From Pachypanchax playfairii (taxonomy: Eukaryota; Chordata; Actinopteri; Cyprinodontiformes; Aplocheilidae), in the NCBI GenBank assembly GCA_006937955.1, contig SSNP01000051.1, positions 1-64,000 on the forward strand: 64,000 bases of DNA, written 5' to 3'. A model generated the notes under the pieces. That model was given only the letters and a program-made list of their open reading frames with translations. It was not told the origin of the DNA and ran no database searches. The translations under genes and the position numbers were made by a program. Positions 10,600-21,920 of the stretch are shown piece by piece. Position 1 is the stretch's first letter. Each line of letters starts with the position of its first letter.

Positions 10600-11435
10600 G
10601 GTTCAGTTACCAGGGGGGTTTGTTTTGAGTGCGACCCAACTCCAAACACACAGCGAGAAACAGGTTTAGGCGATTAACAGTGTTTAATATGTACAGTGCT
10701 CCAAATACAAACAAGTGTAAAATGTACTGCTGAAGATAACTCAGGACGGGAACTGGTGCGGGACAGGAACGGTCCTGGTTGAGAGAGAGAGAGGTTAGTG
10801 ACAGGCGGAGAGACCAGCTGCGGTGTGCGGGGATCGTGCTCTTTAAACTCACGGTGACGTGATGCCGTGCTGTCGTGAGGAGGGATCCGGAGGTGCTGCC
10901 GCAGGGGTGGTGATCCAGGCTGTCGGGAAAGAGCGAGGAGGTCCGGGTCCGTGTGCTGTACGTGTGCAGGCGTGACTGCAGCAGGGTGACAGCAGCGTGC
11001 TGACCGGGACGGCTTTGGATCCAGAGGAGACCAGAAACAGACAGGGAGCCAGAGGGAAGAAGCTGGTTTCGCAACTGAGCTTGTAGAGTCCGTGGTGCCA
11101 GTCCTCACTGGAGGCGGGTCGACTACCGCGCTGAGGCACTGGTGACTGGAGAGACACTCCAGGACACGGGACTGAGGTTAAAGGAAGAGAAGGCAGGTTA
11201 GTCACAATCAATATACTCTCTGGCATGTAATGCGCTCTGGCCACTCTGTTACCACGGGAAGTTAGTGGAACAAACTGGCGTCTGTCTGTGGTTCCTCCTC
11301 TGCTTAAGTACCCAGCTCTCCTGAGCTGGGTAATGATCCACACCTGAGTCCAATGATCCCTACTGACACGCCCTGCAAACAATTAAGCACACGGAGAAAC
11401 ACACACACCACCCACCAGCAGCACAGATCCTGACA
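10594..11435 (-). repeat. 5' LTR of sushi-type element (842 bp)
   Basis: Termini in element sense are TGTCA...TGACA. It holds a TATA-like TACTTAAG at 11303-11310 and a putative RNA start at about 11279, 31 bp downstream. It contains the gag ATG at its 3' end. It is longer than the 3' LTR because it keeps 11203-11315. Confidence 0.92.
11268..11310 (-). promoter_or_regulatory. LTR core promoter and self-primer segment
   Basis: In element sense: TACTTAAG (11310-11303), then 23 bp, then GCCAGTTTGTTC (11279-11268). If transcription starts at 11279, the first 12 nt of the RNA can pair with the primer-binding site at 10582-10593. The TATA-to-start distance of about 31 bp fits. The whole segment is absent from the 3' LTR. 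Confidence 0.65.
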
Positions 11436-11440
11436 GTAAG

Positions 11441-12821
11441 GAGTTAGAATGAATAGACATGTTACAGTAAGTGTATAACATGAAGAAGTGCATAGAGCTA
11501 AATGGTTGTTTAAAGTGCTGAGAGTCCTGTGAGGTTAATGGGTACCACGGCTCGGGGGGAAACCTGTTGGCATGTCTCGTTTTACTCTGATGGAAACGGC
11601 TGGAAGAGGTGACGCCTGTGATCAAAGAGGTCAGCTGTAATTATGCTGAACTGTTGGCAGACTTCAACTGAAGGGCTGATCTAACAGCGAGAAATCAAAG
11701 GTTTAAACAGAACAATATTTTGGATGTACAGCTGATGATCCGACACAACAGATCAGAATCCCAGCTGTCAATCAGGATGAGTTAGAACAATCTTATTGGT
11801 TAAAGATGCAATAATGACTGACCTGTGGTTTAGGAAACTGTCCGATCTTTAAGCTTTATATAAAATCAATGACTTAGATTTAAAAAAATGTAAATCAGTT
11901 TCTCTGACATTAATTGACTACACAGTTTAGATCAGTTCTTATTCAAGCAGGTTTCCCATTAATCCAAGTTAGGACACGCCTACCATCTGAATTAATGTGA
12001 TGATATGACACACCTGAACATTGTCTGAGTCCAGAAGGTTCAGATTACTGTCAAATGACCCGGATCGTAGTTTAAAGATGATGGATGGCGTCACAAAACG
12101 TGTTATAAACAATACAGCAAAAATCTGTTCCCATCAGCAGGAGGTTCAGACATAATTTAAGTTTTATGATTGAGTTTAGAAGATCAGGGAGAATGCTTCA
12201 TTCTAACAGCATCTGAAAATAGGAAGGAGTCTTTGAGCTCAAACCCAGAGTTTAAAGTCAGAGGTTCAGATAATCAGTTTATAAACAGCTGTTTCTGTGG
12301 TCACGATCAATCGTGTTACACCAGGAATTACACCAAAATAATAAACTGATGAGGAGGGTTCAGTTCCCAGGCTCAGTGCACCGAGTTAGTGCATGTCTGA
12401 TGTAAAAGGGTTGAGATGTAAAAAATACAAACATAAAGAAACATCTCATTCAAACTGAGCTGAGACTGACTGCTGCAGGCAAAACCAGCTGGTCTGAACT
12501 GGTTTCTGCACCAGTTAAAACAAATGAATTCATCGAGCAGCTCTGGTGTTTTGTGGGTGATTGTGTTTGTGAGAATAAGATGCCAGAATAAAAACTGTGC
12601 TTTTGTATTCCTTGTGGATGTGGGCGTTTTTCCCCTGGGAGGAAGCGTCACCTTTAACACTTTGTGTTGGAAGCTGACAAGTCATTAGCAGGACAAACAC
12701 TCACCCACATATAAAAACACACGGGCACACTGCACACATGAACACACTTATACCGGCAGCGGGGTCAAAAGGGGTCGCATAAAGTGACACCATAATAAGT
12801 CTCTGTCAGCCTGATCAATGA

Positions 12822-12823
<2 letters not shown>
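11441..12823. other. Intergenic, no recognised feature
   Basis: AT-rich sequence with no ORF that resembles a protein and no repeat that I recognise. Confidence 0.5.

Positions 12824-12871
<48 letters not shown>
12824..12871. repeat. (CA)n microsatellite
   Basis: About 24 uninterrupted AC dinucleotides. Confidence 0.98.
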
Positions 12872-12873
<2 letters not shown>

Positions 12874-13489
12874 CCACGGAGAATACCAACAAATGGATTC
12901 ATACAGCGAATTCTAATTAGCCAGAGGGCTAAACGAAGCAGTGATCCCATTTACAGCTCACAATATTAGGAGTTTAACTTTCCCTCTTCTCATGTTCACA
13001 AGTTTGTTTTTATCATCCGTCGACTCGTTTATCAGAGCTCGTTTATCAGAGCGCAGCCATGAATTAATCAACTTCTGTTTGTTTCAGCACAATTAGTGAT
13101 TGAATCAATTTCTGCCTCTAAAGGATGGAGGTGGGGAGGAGAGAGGTGACAAAGAAGAGGAGATGTCTGAGGATAAAACATCCAGGAAAAGGAAGAAATA
13201 CACAAATGGGTTCTCTACAAAAAGCTAGTAGGATTTGATACCTGAGTATTTTACGTTTCATTCAAGATTTAAGGTCCAAATCAGAAAAATGAGGTGAGAA
13301 GAACCAAACAGATTGGACTTTAACCAAACTGTCCTCCAATAAAACAAACAAAAAAAACTTCCCTGCAGAAGAGAAAGCACATTCCAGAAGATCAAAAGCT
13401 AACAGATGCTATTCGTATCATTGCTAACAGCCAGCCAGTTCATACAGATGTGCTGCAGACGTTAGATCCAGTTCTTAGTCTTAACATCT

Positions 13490-13813
13490 CGACCTGGTTC
13501 TGAGCCAATAAGAGGCTCTTTTAAACATATGAATAACCAGGTTAAAGCTGTGCTAACAGCTTTCAGCCAGCAGCATGCTAGGCGTTGTTTCAACTGCGGG
13601 AGCTGATGAATACTAACGAACAAAGGAGTTGTGACGAAACAGATACAGGCTGTTAGAACTCGGGTTTTATCACCACCTGCGTAGTTTGAGAGATAAAAAC
13701 TGAAAGAGAAGTTGTTGACCTGTTTTCACACCCACTATGAAGGTAAGAACACCTGTGGAGCTAAAATATTCAACAGAAACCTCAGAAAAACTATTTTTAA
13801 TGGAAGGGCCCCT
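13490..13813 (-). mobile_element. TTAA-type MITE family A, truncated copy
   Basis: It matches the reverse complement of the full copy at 40397-40982 from its left end inward. The right end has the family terminus followed by TTAA (13814-13817). The left part is missing or too diverged, so the left boundary is approximate. Confidence 0.75.
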
Positions 13814-13817
13814 TTAA

Positions 13818-15737
13818 GGTGGTTGCTGCTCCATAATTCACGTGTCTTTTCAGCGCTATAAACGATTTATAAATGCCGACCAGCTGCAGTTCTTCAGGAT
13901 ACGTGCGCACGGACGCTTGTACTTCACGCTGTACTATGCAGATGGCTAATGCTGGGTGCCACTCAGTGAAAATTCAATGCCCCCCTACGGGACAGCAGGG
14001 GGCTTTAAGAAAGACAAAATTTAATGTTTTTCCTACATTATATTACAGAACCGGGTCAGAATATCACTTTTAGGGAATTTCAAAAAATCCTGAAAAAGGG
14101 AAAACTCTGGATTGCAGCTCACTCGACTTTAACACCAGCCGCTTCAGTTATCAAGGCTGGTTAACTGACATCTTATATCTCAGCTGACAGAGTTTAAATA
14201 TCTACGTATGCAGATATAGCATGATGACATAAAGGGTTAATCGTAGGACACCTTTTAAAACATCTCATCCAAAAATAGACTCAGACATAAAGATGGATTG
14301 AAAAACCCCGGAGAAATATTCTTTTATTCCTTTTCTGAAAGTCGGATCTATTTTTATTTTCTATTTCTAAACATTGCACAAATAGTTGCTGTACAGCAAT
14401 AAATCAGCAGCTGTTTTTGTAAGTTAATAAAAGTCTGTCGGTTTTGAACCAGAATAAATTCAAGCTTTTTTAAGGTTTTAGTGTGAGGAGAAGAAAAGCA
14501 ATTCATGAAAGGTAAAATGTGAAATATAAATACATTTAGATCTTTAAACTGTTGAGTATTTTCTGGTATATGGTTTTATTTCTAAATTTGTCAGACATGA
14601 TGATGAATTTCCATGTGATTTTACTTGAACATGTCAAACTGTAACTGACAGAAGAAACCAGATTTATATCATCAAACTTGATTCTTTCCAGCTGCAGCAA
14701 TATAAAGTAACTCAGTTAGGAGCATTTTTCTTGAAGGAAATCGTACTTCCTTCAGCTGAACGTTATGATTCTCAGATATTGTTTCTATTCTGGGACCTTT
14801 CCATGACTGGAATGCCTACGGCATGAAAAAAGACCCCTCAGGGCTCCGAACTGAGAAACATCTGTGATATCAAGTAAGTCACATGATGAATGGATGAGGT
14901 CAGACAGGTGGAGGGATGTTCCAGACACATTGAAGGTAAAGTGTATGTTTAAAGTTATTTTTATGTTTTTATGCTACATTATTGTGCTGTTGTGCTAATC
15001 CAATCCTGTAAATCTAACCCCATGGCCACGCCCCCTCAGTTGCATAAGAAACACTGTAAAAAGGAAAATAATTAACAAACATAGTGATCTGAGGTTCATA
15101 TCCCAGACAAACCTCAGTTGATTCAGCTGGTTCAAATGGCGAGTAGAAAGGTATAAATACAATAAATATAAAGGGTGTATCAGAGTAAAGTTAGGGTTTG
15201 AGTAACCAAAAGACTTTCTTGGATCCCCATGTGTTCTAAACTCAACCAGCTGCGTCAGTGTGTCAGTACATGACCGACGAAAGTAGATCTGTGGGTGTTA
15301 TAACAGAAAATCCAGAATAAATCCTTTGAGGAAATAAAAAAAACTCAAACTCAGAATTTTATAGAATAATAGAAAACAGTAAAGAAAAAATGCAGTTATA
15401 CCTGAATAATTCTGAATTTTATTGAAGTCTGTTGACTAAATAAAGACGTTCGACAATAATCAGGATTGTAGTTTCAGCTCATCGTGCAGCCTTTTATTTT
15501 GAAAGTATACGGCCAATCTGCCCGTGTTTTCAAATTATGTTTGTTTCTCCTGCTTCAGGAGTCTTTGTTTGTTTGAATTTAAAATTTTTACATCAGACTG
15601 ACAGAGAGGAGGAAAGAAACAAGGAGGAGGGATGAAAGGAGGATTGATGAATACAGTTTTTGTTTGGACATGTGATTAGCATTTAGCTGACTGAACTGAA
15701 CTTTGCTGCCTCATCAGTATTTAGTGTTTGAGTTGTA
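13818..15737. other. Intergenic, no recognised gene
   Basis: Nothing supported. ORFs here are short and without recognisable similarity. Confidence 0.5.
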
Positions 15738-15752
15738 ACACACACATACGCG

Positions 15753-15819
<67 letters not shown>
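15738..15819. repeat. (CA)n/(CG)n microsatellite
   Basis: A (CA)n tract with an internal block of alternating CG (15749-15761), about 82 bp in all. Alternating purine-pyrimidine of this type can adopt Z-DNA. Confidence 0.97.
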
Positions 15820-15835
15820 GTGTGTTTTGTTATCC

Positions 15836-16080
15836 TTATGGGGACCGTCCATTGACTTCCATTGATTTTAGTAACTAGATTTATACCTAACCCAAACCCT
15901 TTTACTAACCTTAACCATTACTGATCTATAACTAACCCTAAGACTAACTAAAACTCTATTCACACCATACCTATAAACCTAACCCCTAACCCTAAAAAGG
16001 GGAGTCCCCCTCATGGGGACCAGGCTTCGGTCCCCACAAGAACCCTCGGACCCCAGAAAGATAGTAAAAGTCAGGAAACA
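15836..16080. repeat. GGGGACC-type dispersed repeat with CCCTAA-like words
   Basis: It begins near TTATGGGGACCGTCCATTGA and ends near CATGGGGACC...GGTCCCCACAAG, with a C/T/A-rich middle of diverged CTAACCC words. I recognise this type as common in fish next to CA repeats. Class unknown. Boundaries approximate. Confidence 0.5.
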
Positions 16081-16106
16081 GGTCCCCAGGAGGTCAGAAA
16101 TACAAA

Positions 16107-16132
16107 CCCCCCCCCCCCCCCCCCCCCCCCCC
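16107..16132. repeat. Poly-C tract
   Basis: A run of 26 C followed by (AC)n. Confidence 0.97.
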
Positions 16133-16283
16133 ACACACACACACAGAAAAACAGAAGTTCTGAAAAACCTGGATGGTTTAAAGGGATGTTTCTCTTTTCA
16201 AAACCACAAACTCTGTTACGTCTTAATGAAAACGTTGCACCACTTTTAAAACTGAATCACATCTTTAGAGAGGGAAACACTCT

Positions 16284-17698
16284 GGAACTGATTTATCAGG
16301 TTTGTCAACTGGGCGCAAACCTCTCAGTGGCTGCAAAAACAAGCAGCAGGTGATTTACTAATGGTTTGCAGGTAAAACCACACCTGTTAAACCTTTTTGC
16401 CCTTTTTGCCCCTGATTAATATGCAATGAGAACGTTTCTGTCTGAAGAAAAAAAATATTGGGAGGAGAACATGTAAATAAGTGGACGTTCCAGGGCAGTG
16501 TGATTTATCAAACCTGAAAATGTTAGCAGCTTCTGATTTTGCGCCTGTATTTACCGCCGCATCTTAACTTCGTACAAAGATGGCTGCAGTAATTAATGCA
16601 TTGAGGAGAGGGAGGAGGAAGAAGAGAAGGAGAATCCAAACCAGGCACTCCGATGGGGAAGTTAGAGGAATCATGGCGTGTTCCAGTGTTCCAGTTGTCC
16701 TTGGCATTCATTTTTCCGAGATAAGTTAGCCAGAGATGATGCAACGAACTTGTTTTTCCGAGCTGTGAGCTCTGAGGTTTCAGAGGACCCCGAGATTCCA
16801 CATTTATAGATGGCTGTGTCTTGTACTAAACAGCAGTACTTGCCATCTTTATTTATTCCTCATTTATATGATTTGTTTTCATTCTGTTTGTAATGTAAGT
16901 AGCACCGAGAAGTTGGTATTGTTGTCACTGATAATTATGTTGTTGCAAAGCTGAAAACAAATATGACAACTTGCTAACTTTGCTGCCACAATTGACTGGT
17001 GTTCATGGTTTTTACTGTGGGTGCAAAGAATACTTGGTTATAAGTTCTTTGTACTGAGATAGAGCAACAACACGGAGCTTTGCTGGTGGCATCCGTTGTT
17101 TTTAAAGATGTTTTTCCGAGTAGTCACTAGAATGCAAAATGAGGTCCTTACGTCATTTCTTGGTTGGGAATTTTGAGTTCCGAGGACGATCGGAACTCAC
17201 CATCAGCCCAATGCTGCAGAACACTCAGCGCTTTCATTCAGAATTACTGCTCATGAGCAGTGAGGTCAACACATTTGTCATCCTTAACTTTTTTTAGTTT
17301 AATGACGCACAAGACAAAAATATTTATTACTAATTCATTTCCAAAAAATGAAAAAGAGTCATCACATGATTTCAGTTTATTTTAATTAAAGGTGAATCAT
17401 TTCCCCTTTTGACTTGTTACATTTAAAAAAAATTGTCCCTCCGCATAGGTGATGCAGAGTGCGTTTCTCTCTGCTAGCCCCCCCCCTTTTCTGGAAGCAG
17501 TTGCTGCCATTTGCCCCTTTCTTGCTCTCGCAAGGGTACGGCACACGCAAACTCCTCATTTAAATATTGCTGTTTGCGGTTTTTTAGTAATTGTGCAAGC
17601 AATCTTAACCCACAAAGCAGTAACATGCCCTTGTCACAAAATTTTTGCAGCGCACGCAATTTTGCACTCTTTACTTGGAATATTGATAAATCAGGCCT
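16284..17698. mobile_element. Possible decayed PIF/Harbinger-like element
   Basis: The motif TGATTTATCA occurs near the left edge (about 16288) and inverted near the right edge (about 17683-17692), like weak terminal repeats. At 16580 an ATG opens a short frame, MAAVINALRRGRRKKRRR, similar in style to the basic N-termini of HARBI1-like transposases. It is disrupted after about 30 codons, perhaps by a second small insertion (about 16640-17205, with TTCCGA words inverted at its ends). No transposase core is present. Low confidence. Confidence 0.3.
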
Positions 17699-17700
17699 AA

Positions 17701-18198
17701 AGACTTTCCTCTCTTTTCTCTGGTCTTCGTGTTTTCACTCCCTCTGCCTCAGAAAAAGGCCAAAATAATGCAACTAGTGAAATCTGAAGGTTATTTCAGC
17801 TTCTGCATGCGTGTTAGTTCTGATGAGATTTATGGTGAAATTCCTCCTTTACTGAACTTTTTAACAATGAACTTAGCAAATATTAAAAGCTAAATAAATA
17901 AAACAAATAACATTTCATTTATAGTCAGTTAGTCATTATCTACACCCACTTTTCCTGTTGAAGGTTGTGGGGAGCTGGTGTCTAATGCCATCAGTCATTT
18001 TTTTTAAATCCCGGACGAGCCCCCATTTGTTATGATCTAGCTTACGGACTGCAGCATAAAACAATCTGAATCATTTGAGGAACAGAACTAACCAAAAGAA
18101 AAAAGACCATCTAATGATCTAGAGAAGAAGAAGAGGACTTGGGGTTGAGATGGATCTATGGACTTCACTGCAGGTGCTGGCCAGCTGCCTGCTGGAAA

Positions 18199-18231
<33 letters not shown>

Positions 18232-20059
18232 AACCCAGCTCACAGGTCTGGAGCTGTACAGTTAGGTTCTGTCCCAATTCTACAACAACACAAACCCAGA
18301 GATGGAATGCATCATTACACTGAATAGACAGAGGAAGACGATGAGGAGAAGCAGCAGGTGAGCTGGTGTTAATAACTACATGAAGCCTGAGTAAAACTCT
18401 AATGATGAAGAGTTGTGAAGAATGAAGGATTTTCTGACATGAGCGCTCAGTGGTTCAGCAGGTGACTTTGCTGCTATAAATATAAAAGTGGTTTTCTAGG
18501 CCAAATTTCCAACTTGGCTTTCAGCTGTTGGAGACAAAAAGAGACAAATGTTTTCATGCAGAAGACCTTTTACTATCTCAAATTAAAGTGTATTAATCAG
18601 GGTTTGTAAATGCACAATTCCACCAGGTTTTAAAAATCTTGGCCAATTTCTGCTGTTGATGTGTGTTTATATGTCCCATGAACATATTAATATTAAAAAC
18701 ACTGGATTTAAAGAATCGACTGCCTGTAATTTAGTGATTAAGACTTGATTTTAACCTCTGTGTATGTGTATGTGTTACCTGTGTTACGCTTTACTCAGCA
18801 CCACATGCAATGCAGCATTAAGGTTTCCATATTTTTCTCTCTTAAAAAAACACTTTGACCTGTTCAGTTAAACACAAGGCTCAAATGGTTGATGTGTTAC
18901 CTTTTCTGGGTAATGTGACACAGGACTTTGTAAAGTTAGCATACCCTCATCGTGGGAAATCAAAAAAAAAAAGAAGCTCTGTTCTACAACATATGCCTCC
19001 TTTAGTCACCAACATCAACAACTATAAAACCCCATTAACAAGTCTACTTCTAATCCTGAAACACTGACTGTTCAGATCCACCCACATTTACAGCCTGCTT
19101 GTTCTTTTGAGTAAATCTATTTAATTTGTTTTAGTGGATTTAGTAATTAATTTCAATAGATTTTCTTTTATAAATTCAACTGTTTTTTAGGTTTTTGGGT
19201 CACAAAATTAACTGAAAATGTCCAGATCACATGATGTTTACGCTCCCTCTGCTCAGCGCTCGTCTCTGCTCAAACACTAACCGTTAAAATGTTCCACTCA
19301 GGTAATTAATTATTCCTTCAAATTGAAATAAAATCATTTACAGACAGTTATAGGCATGTTGTATGAAGAGTTTGATCTAATAAACTGATCTGTGTGTGTG
19401 TGGTCAATTAACTAACAGTCTGCAGGTTTTCTTTATGAATTTGTCTGTAACTGCATTATAGTTGATTTTCCTGGTGCAGGTTTCTCTCTCCTCAGCTCAG
19501 ATCACATCAGGCTGCATTGCATCTGCTGCTTTTATGGGTTTTTATTGTGCTTTCATCATTTCTGCAAACCAAATTGTCCACATAGTACAATAACACATTG
19601 AATTGAATCAAAGGATTTTCTAGAGGTAAAGCTGCCGCTGATGAACACCAAGCAACAATAACTTTTAATGGATTTATATCAGCGAGCCGAGCGGGCTGAG
19701 TGTGTGTCATACTGTAGCAGGGAGTGTGTGCAAACCCCAACTGAATATAAACGACTGAAAATCCAATACTGATGTGTCTCTGAGTCTGAAACAAACACAC
19801 TCTGCAGTAGTGACCAGTCCTTTAGTAAAGCTGTTCATTTGCTGCTTTACGTGCTCCTCAGACTGATCCGCTGTTCCATCCCAGCAGAAATCTGATGCTC
19901 AACAACATGATGCGTGTTACATAAATGTTCATTGATTTACAGAACATGTTTCCATTAACCTGAAATTTACCCTCCATGTGTACAAAATGTATCTTTTATT
20001 CATTTTCAGATGTTTGTCTGTTTTCTCTTTAGCTTTAGTGTGTGTGTGAGAGTTATAAT
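17701..20059. other. Intergenic; one (AC)n microsatellite
   Basis: No gene. The (AC)n tract lies at 18200-18229. Confidence 0.5.
18200..18229. repeat. (AC)n microsatellite
   Basis: 15 AC dinucleotides. Confidence 0.97.
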
Positions 20060-20063
20060 TTAA

Positions 20064-21054
20064 AGGTCCTGTATCATGAAAAATAAACTTTTTGGAGCTT
20101 TTAACCATGTTGTGATGCTATTTCTTTATTTAAAAGACCTCCAGAGTGGTTTTTGGCTTAATTCGTGCATTTCCAAGTAATCCTCCTGAATCCTGCGCTC
20201 TGACCAGCTGCTTTACTCGCTCATGTAAAACGGCAGAATTGAGCCCCTCTACATCACACTGTCCTGACCAATCCCTGCTGCCCCTGTTGAAGGTACGAAG
20301 CGAGCTGCGAGAGTCCGAAACAATTTGTCAGGAGCTCATCACGGCAGATGTCTAACCTACAGCCCAGAGTTCCCACACTTCAACCACCTGCTGCTCTTTA
20401 TTAGCATGAGCTGCTCATAAAGACTTATCAACTCGACCCTGCTAATCACATATCAGTATGAATCCAGCTTTACAGCTGAGCTCCACGTCACCGCAGCCCG
20501 TCCCACCACCGGATAAAAGACTCAGGCACTCACCCTGACAGTGCTCAGTCATACGTCCCGTTTGCCACGAGCTCCTGTTAGCCTCCATGCTGCAGTTTAA
20601 CCGCCTCAGTAATCCAGCCTCAGACCTCAGACCTGTCCCAGTCGATCTCTCTCTCTGTACGCCTCGTTCTTGGCTGCTGGTCTCGCAGTCAGCGACTACG
20701 GTCACTGCCTCCAGAAACCTGCTCCTCGCCTACGACCTGTCTCACTTCACCCGTCCGATCCCAGTCGGGTGTCATCTCCTGGGTCGGATCACATCCAGTC
20801 GCGAGCATTTGTGCATTTGGCTGTGAGAGTTACAGAAGTTTATTTAGTGTTTCTAAACAGACCAATCGCACTCACAGTTGGGAGGCGGGGTTTTAGGCAA
20901 ACCGAGCGTTTTTACTTCCTGGTCACAGAATAACTCGAGAATATAAGTTATATTTCAGGACAAATGAAGTGAATATAACTCAAACAGTAAGGTTTTATCA
21001 CATATGTGCTGATCCCAGACGTTGAAAACTGTAAAATAGCATGATACAGTCCCT
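20064..21054 (+). mobile_element. TTAA-type MITE family B, long copy (991 bp)
   Basis: Flanked by TTAA (20060-20063, 21055-21058). Terminal inverted repeats are AGGTCCTGTATCATG at the left and the complement of AGGGACTGTATCATG at the right. It shares internal sequence with copies at 32405, 52556 and 59694 but is about 400 bp longer, with extra unique DNA in the middle. TTAA target and AG termini suggest the Kolobok superfamily. No transposase. Confidence 0.82.
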
Positions 21055-21156
21055 TTAAAACATTTCTCCACATTCTAAACACCAGCTCACTTATTGCTCC
21101 TGATAAGTTAGCTAGTAAAAGCTACTTGGTGATCAGAAAACTAAACGGGTTTTTAA

Positions 21157-21916
21157 AGTGACACTCCGCAACTCCAATCATTTTTGCTTTCTGCCTCCCC
21201 CTTCAGGCTTGCTGCGCAACTTCACTGTCGTAAAATCAAATCTCTCAGCCGCGCATAACAGTGGCTGCTTTCCAAGCAGGTTGACCAAACAACAACACAA
21301 CAAGCGCTGTTTCAGTTTGTAGTTCTCCTGTATCAATCACTGCGACTGCACGGGACTTTGCAGCTTTACACAACAGAACCAACTATTACACGTTAGCGTC
21401 CGTCGCCGTATCCAGTTGTGTTATAATTTGGGACTTAGCTTCTTTTTCATCTCAATAAAAAGACAACTGGTTAAGTACTAACTGTAATACTCTTACCGTA
21501 TTTTCAGACGTTAAATGTGTGACTTGCAGTGCTGTTGGCATATTTCACTGTGTGTTAGAAAGTTATTTTATGCGCCCGTTTATTGAAAATCGACATTGCG
21601 CCAATGCAATTCAGCACGGCTAGTCCCTCCTGCTACTTTTTGTTTTTCAAGCTTCTTCTGCTATGGGATTTCTCGCTTTCTTTGGTGGATCAGCCATCTC
21701 AACACTCTCTAAACAGTGGGGAAGTATGACTCTGCCGTAAAGTAGAACAGTCAGTACTTCCGGTAGCGGCAGAGCACCGCTCAAACGTTATATAAAAGCA
21801 AAGGACCCCAATGAGGTGGTGATAACTCAAAAAGAAGAAAGTAATTGATAATAAAATTTTACCAAAAATGTTGAAAAAAAGATTATATTAAGGTGTAAAA
21901 GTTGCGGAATGCTACT
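21157..21916. mobile_element. TTAA-type MITE family C (760 bp)
   Basis: TTAA at 21153-21156 and 21917-21920. Terminal repeats AGTGACACTCCGCAACT and, inverted, AGTAGCATTCCGCAACT (14 of 17 match). Non-coding. It lies only 98 bp from the end of the family B copy. Confidence 0.85.
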
Positions 21917-21920
21917 TTAA

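Larger units (their letters stand above)
5348..11435 (-). mobile_element. Ty3/Gypsy chromovirus LTR retrotransposon, Tf1/sushi type, degenerate full-length copy
   Basis: A 6.1-kb element in minus orientation. It is flanked by a perfect 5-bp target duplication GTAAG (5343-5347 and 11436-11440). The LTRs begin TGTCA and the 5' LTR ends TGACA in element sense. Internal order in element sense is: 5' LTR (10594-11435), primer site, gag, zinc knuckle, protease, RT, RNase H, integrase (HHCC, DDE core), GPY/F segment, chromodomain, polypurine tract, 3' LTR (5348-6079). The chromodomain plus the primer arrangement place it in the Tf1/sushi chromovirus group known from fish. The coding region is broken: a TAA in gag, a TAG between RNase H and integrase, and at least two frameshifts in the integrase region. 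The LTRs differ in length (842 versus 732 bp), so the copy is old and not functional by itself. Confidence 0.93.

Noticed and set aside
15950..15995. Telomere-like CCCTAA words
   Set aside because: Few, diverged and inside a dispersed repeat next to CA repeats; not a telomere array.
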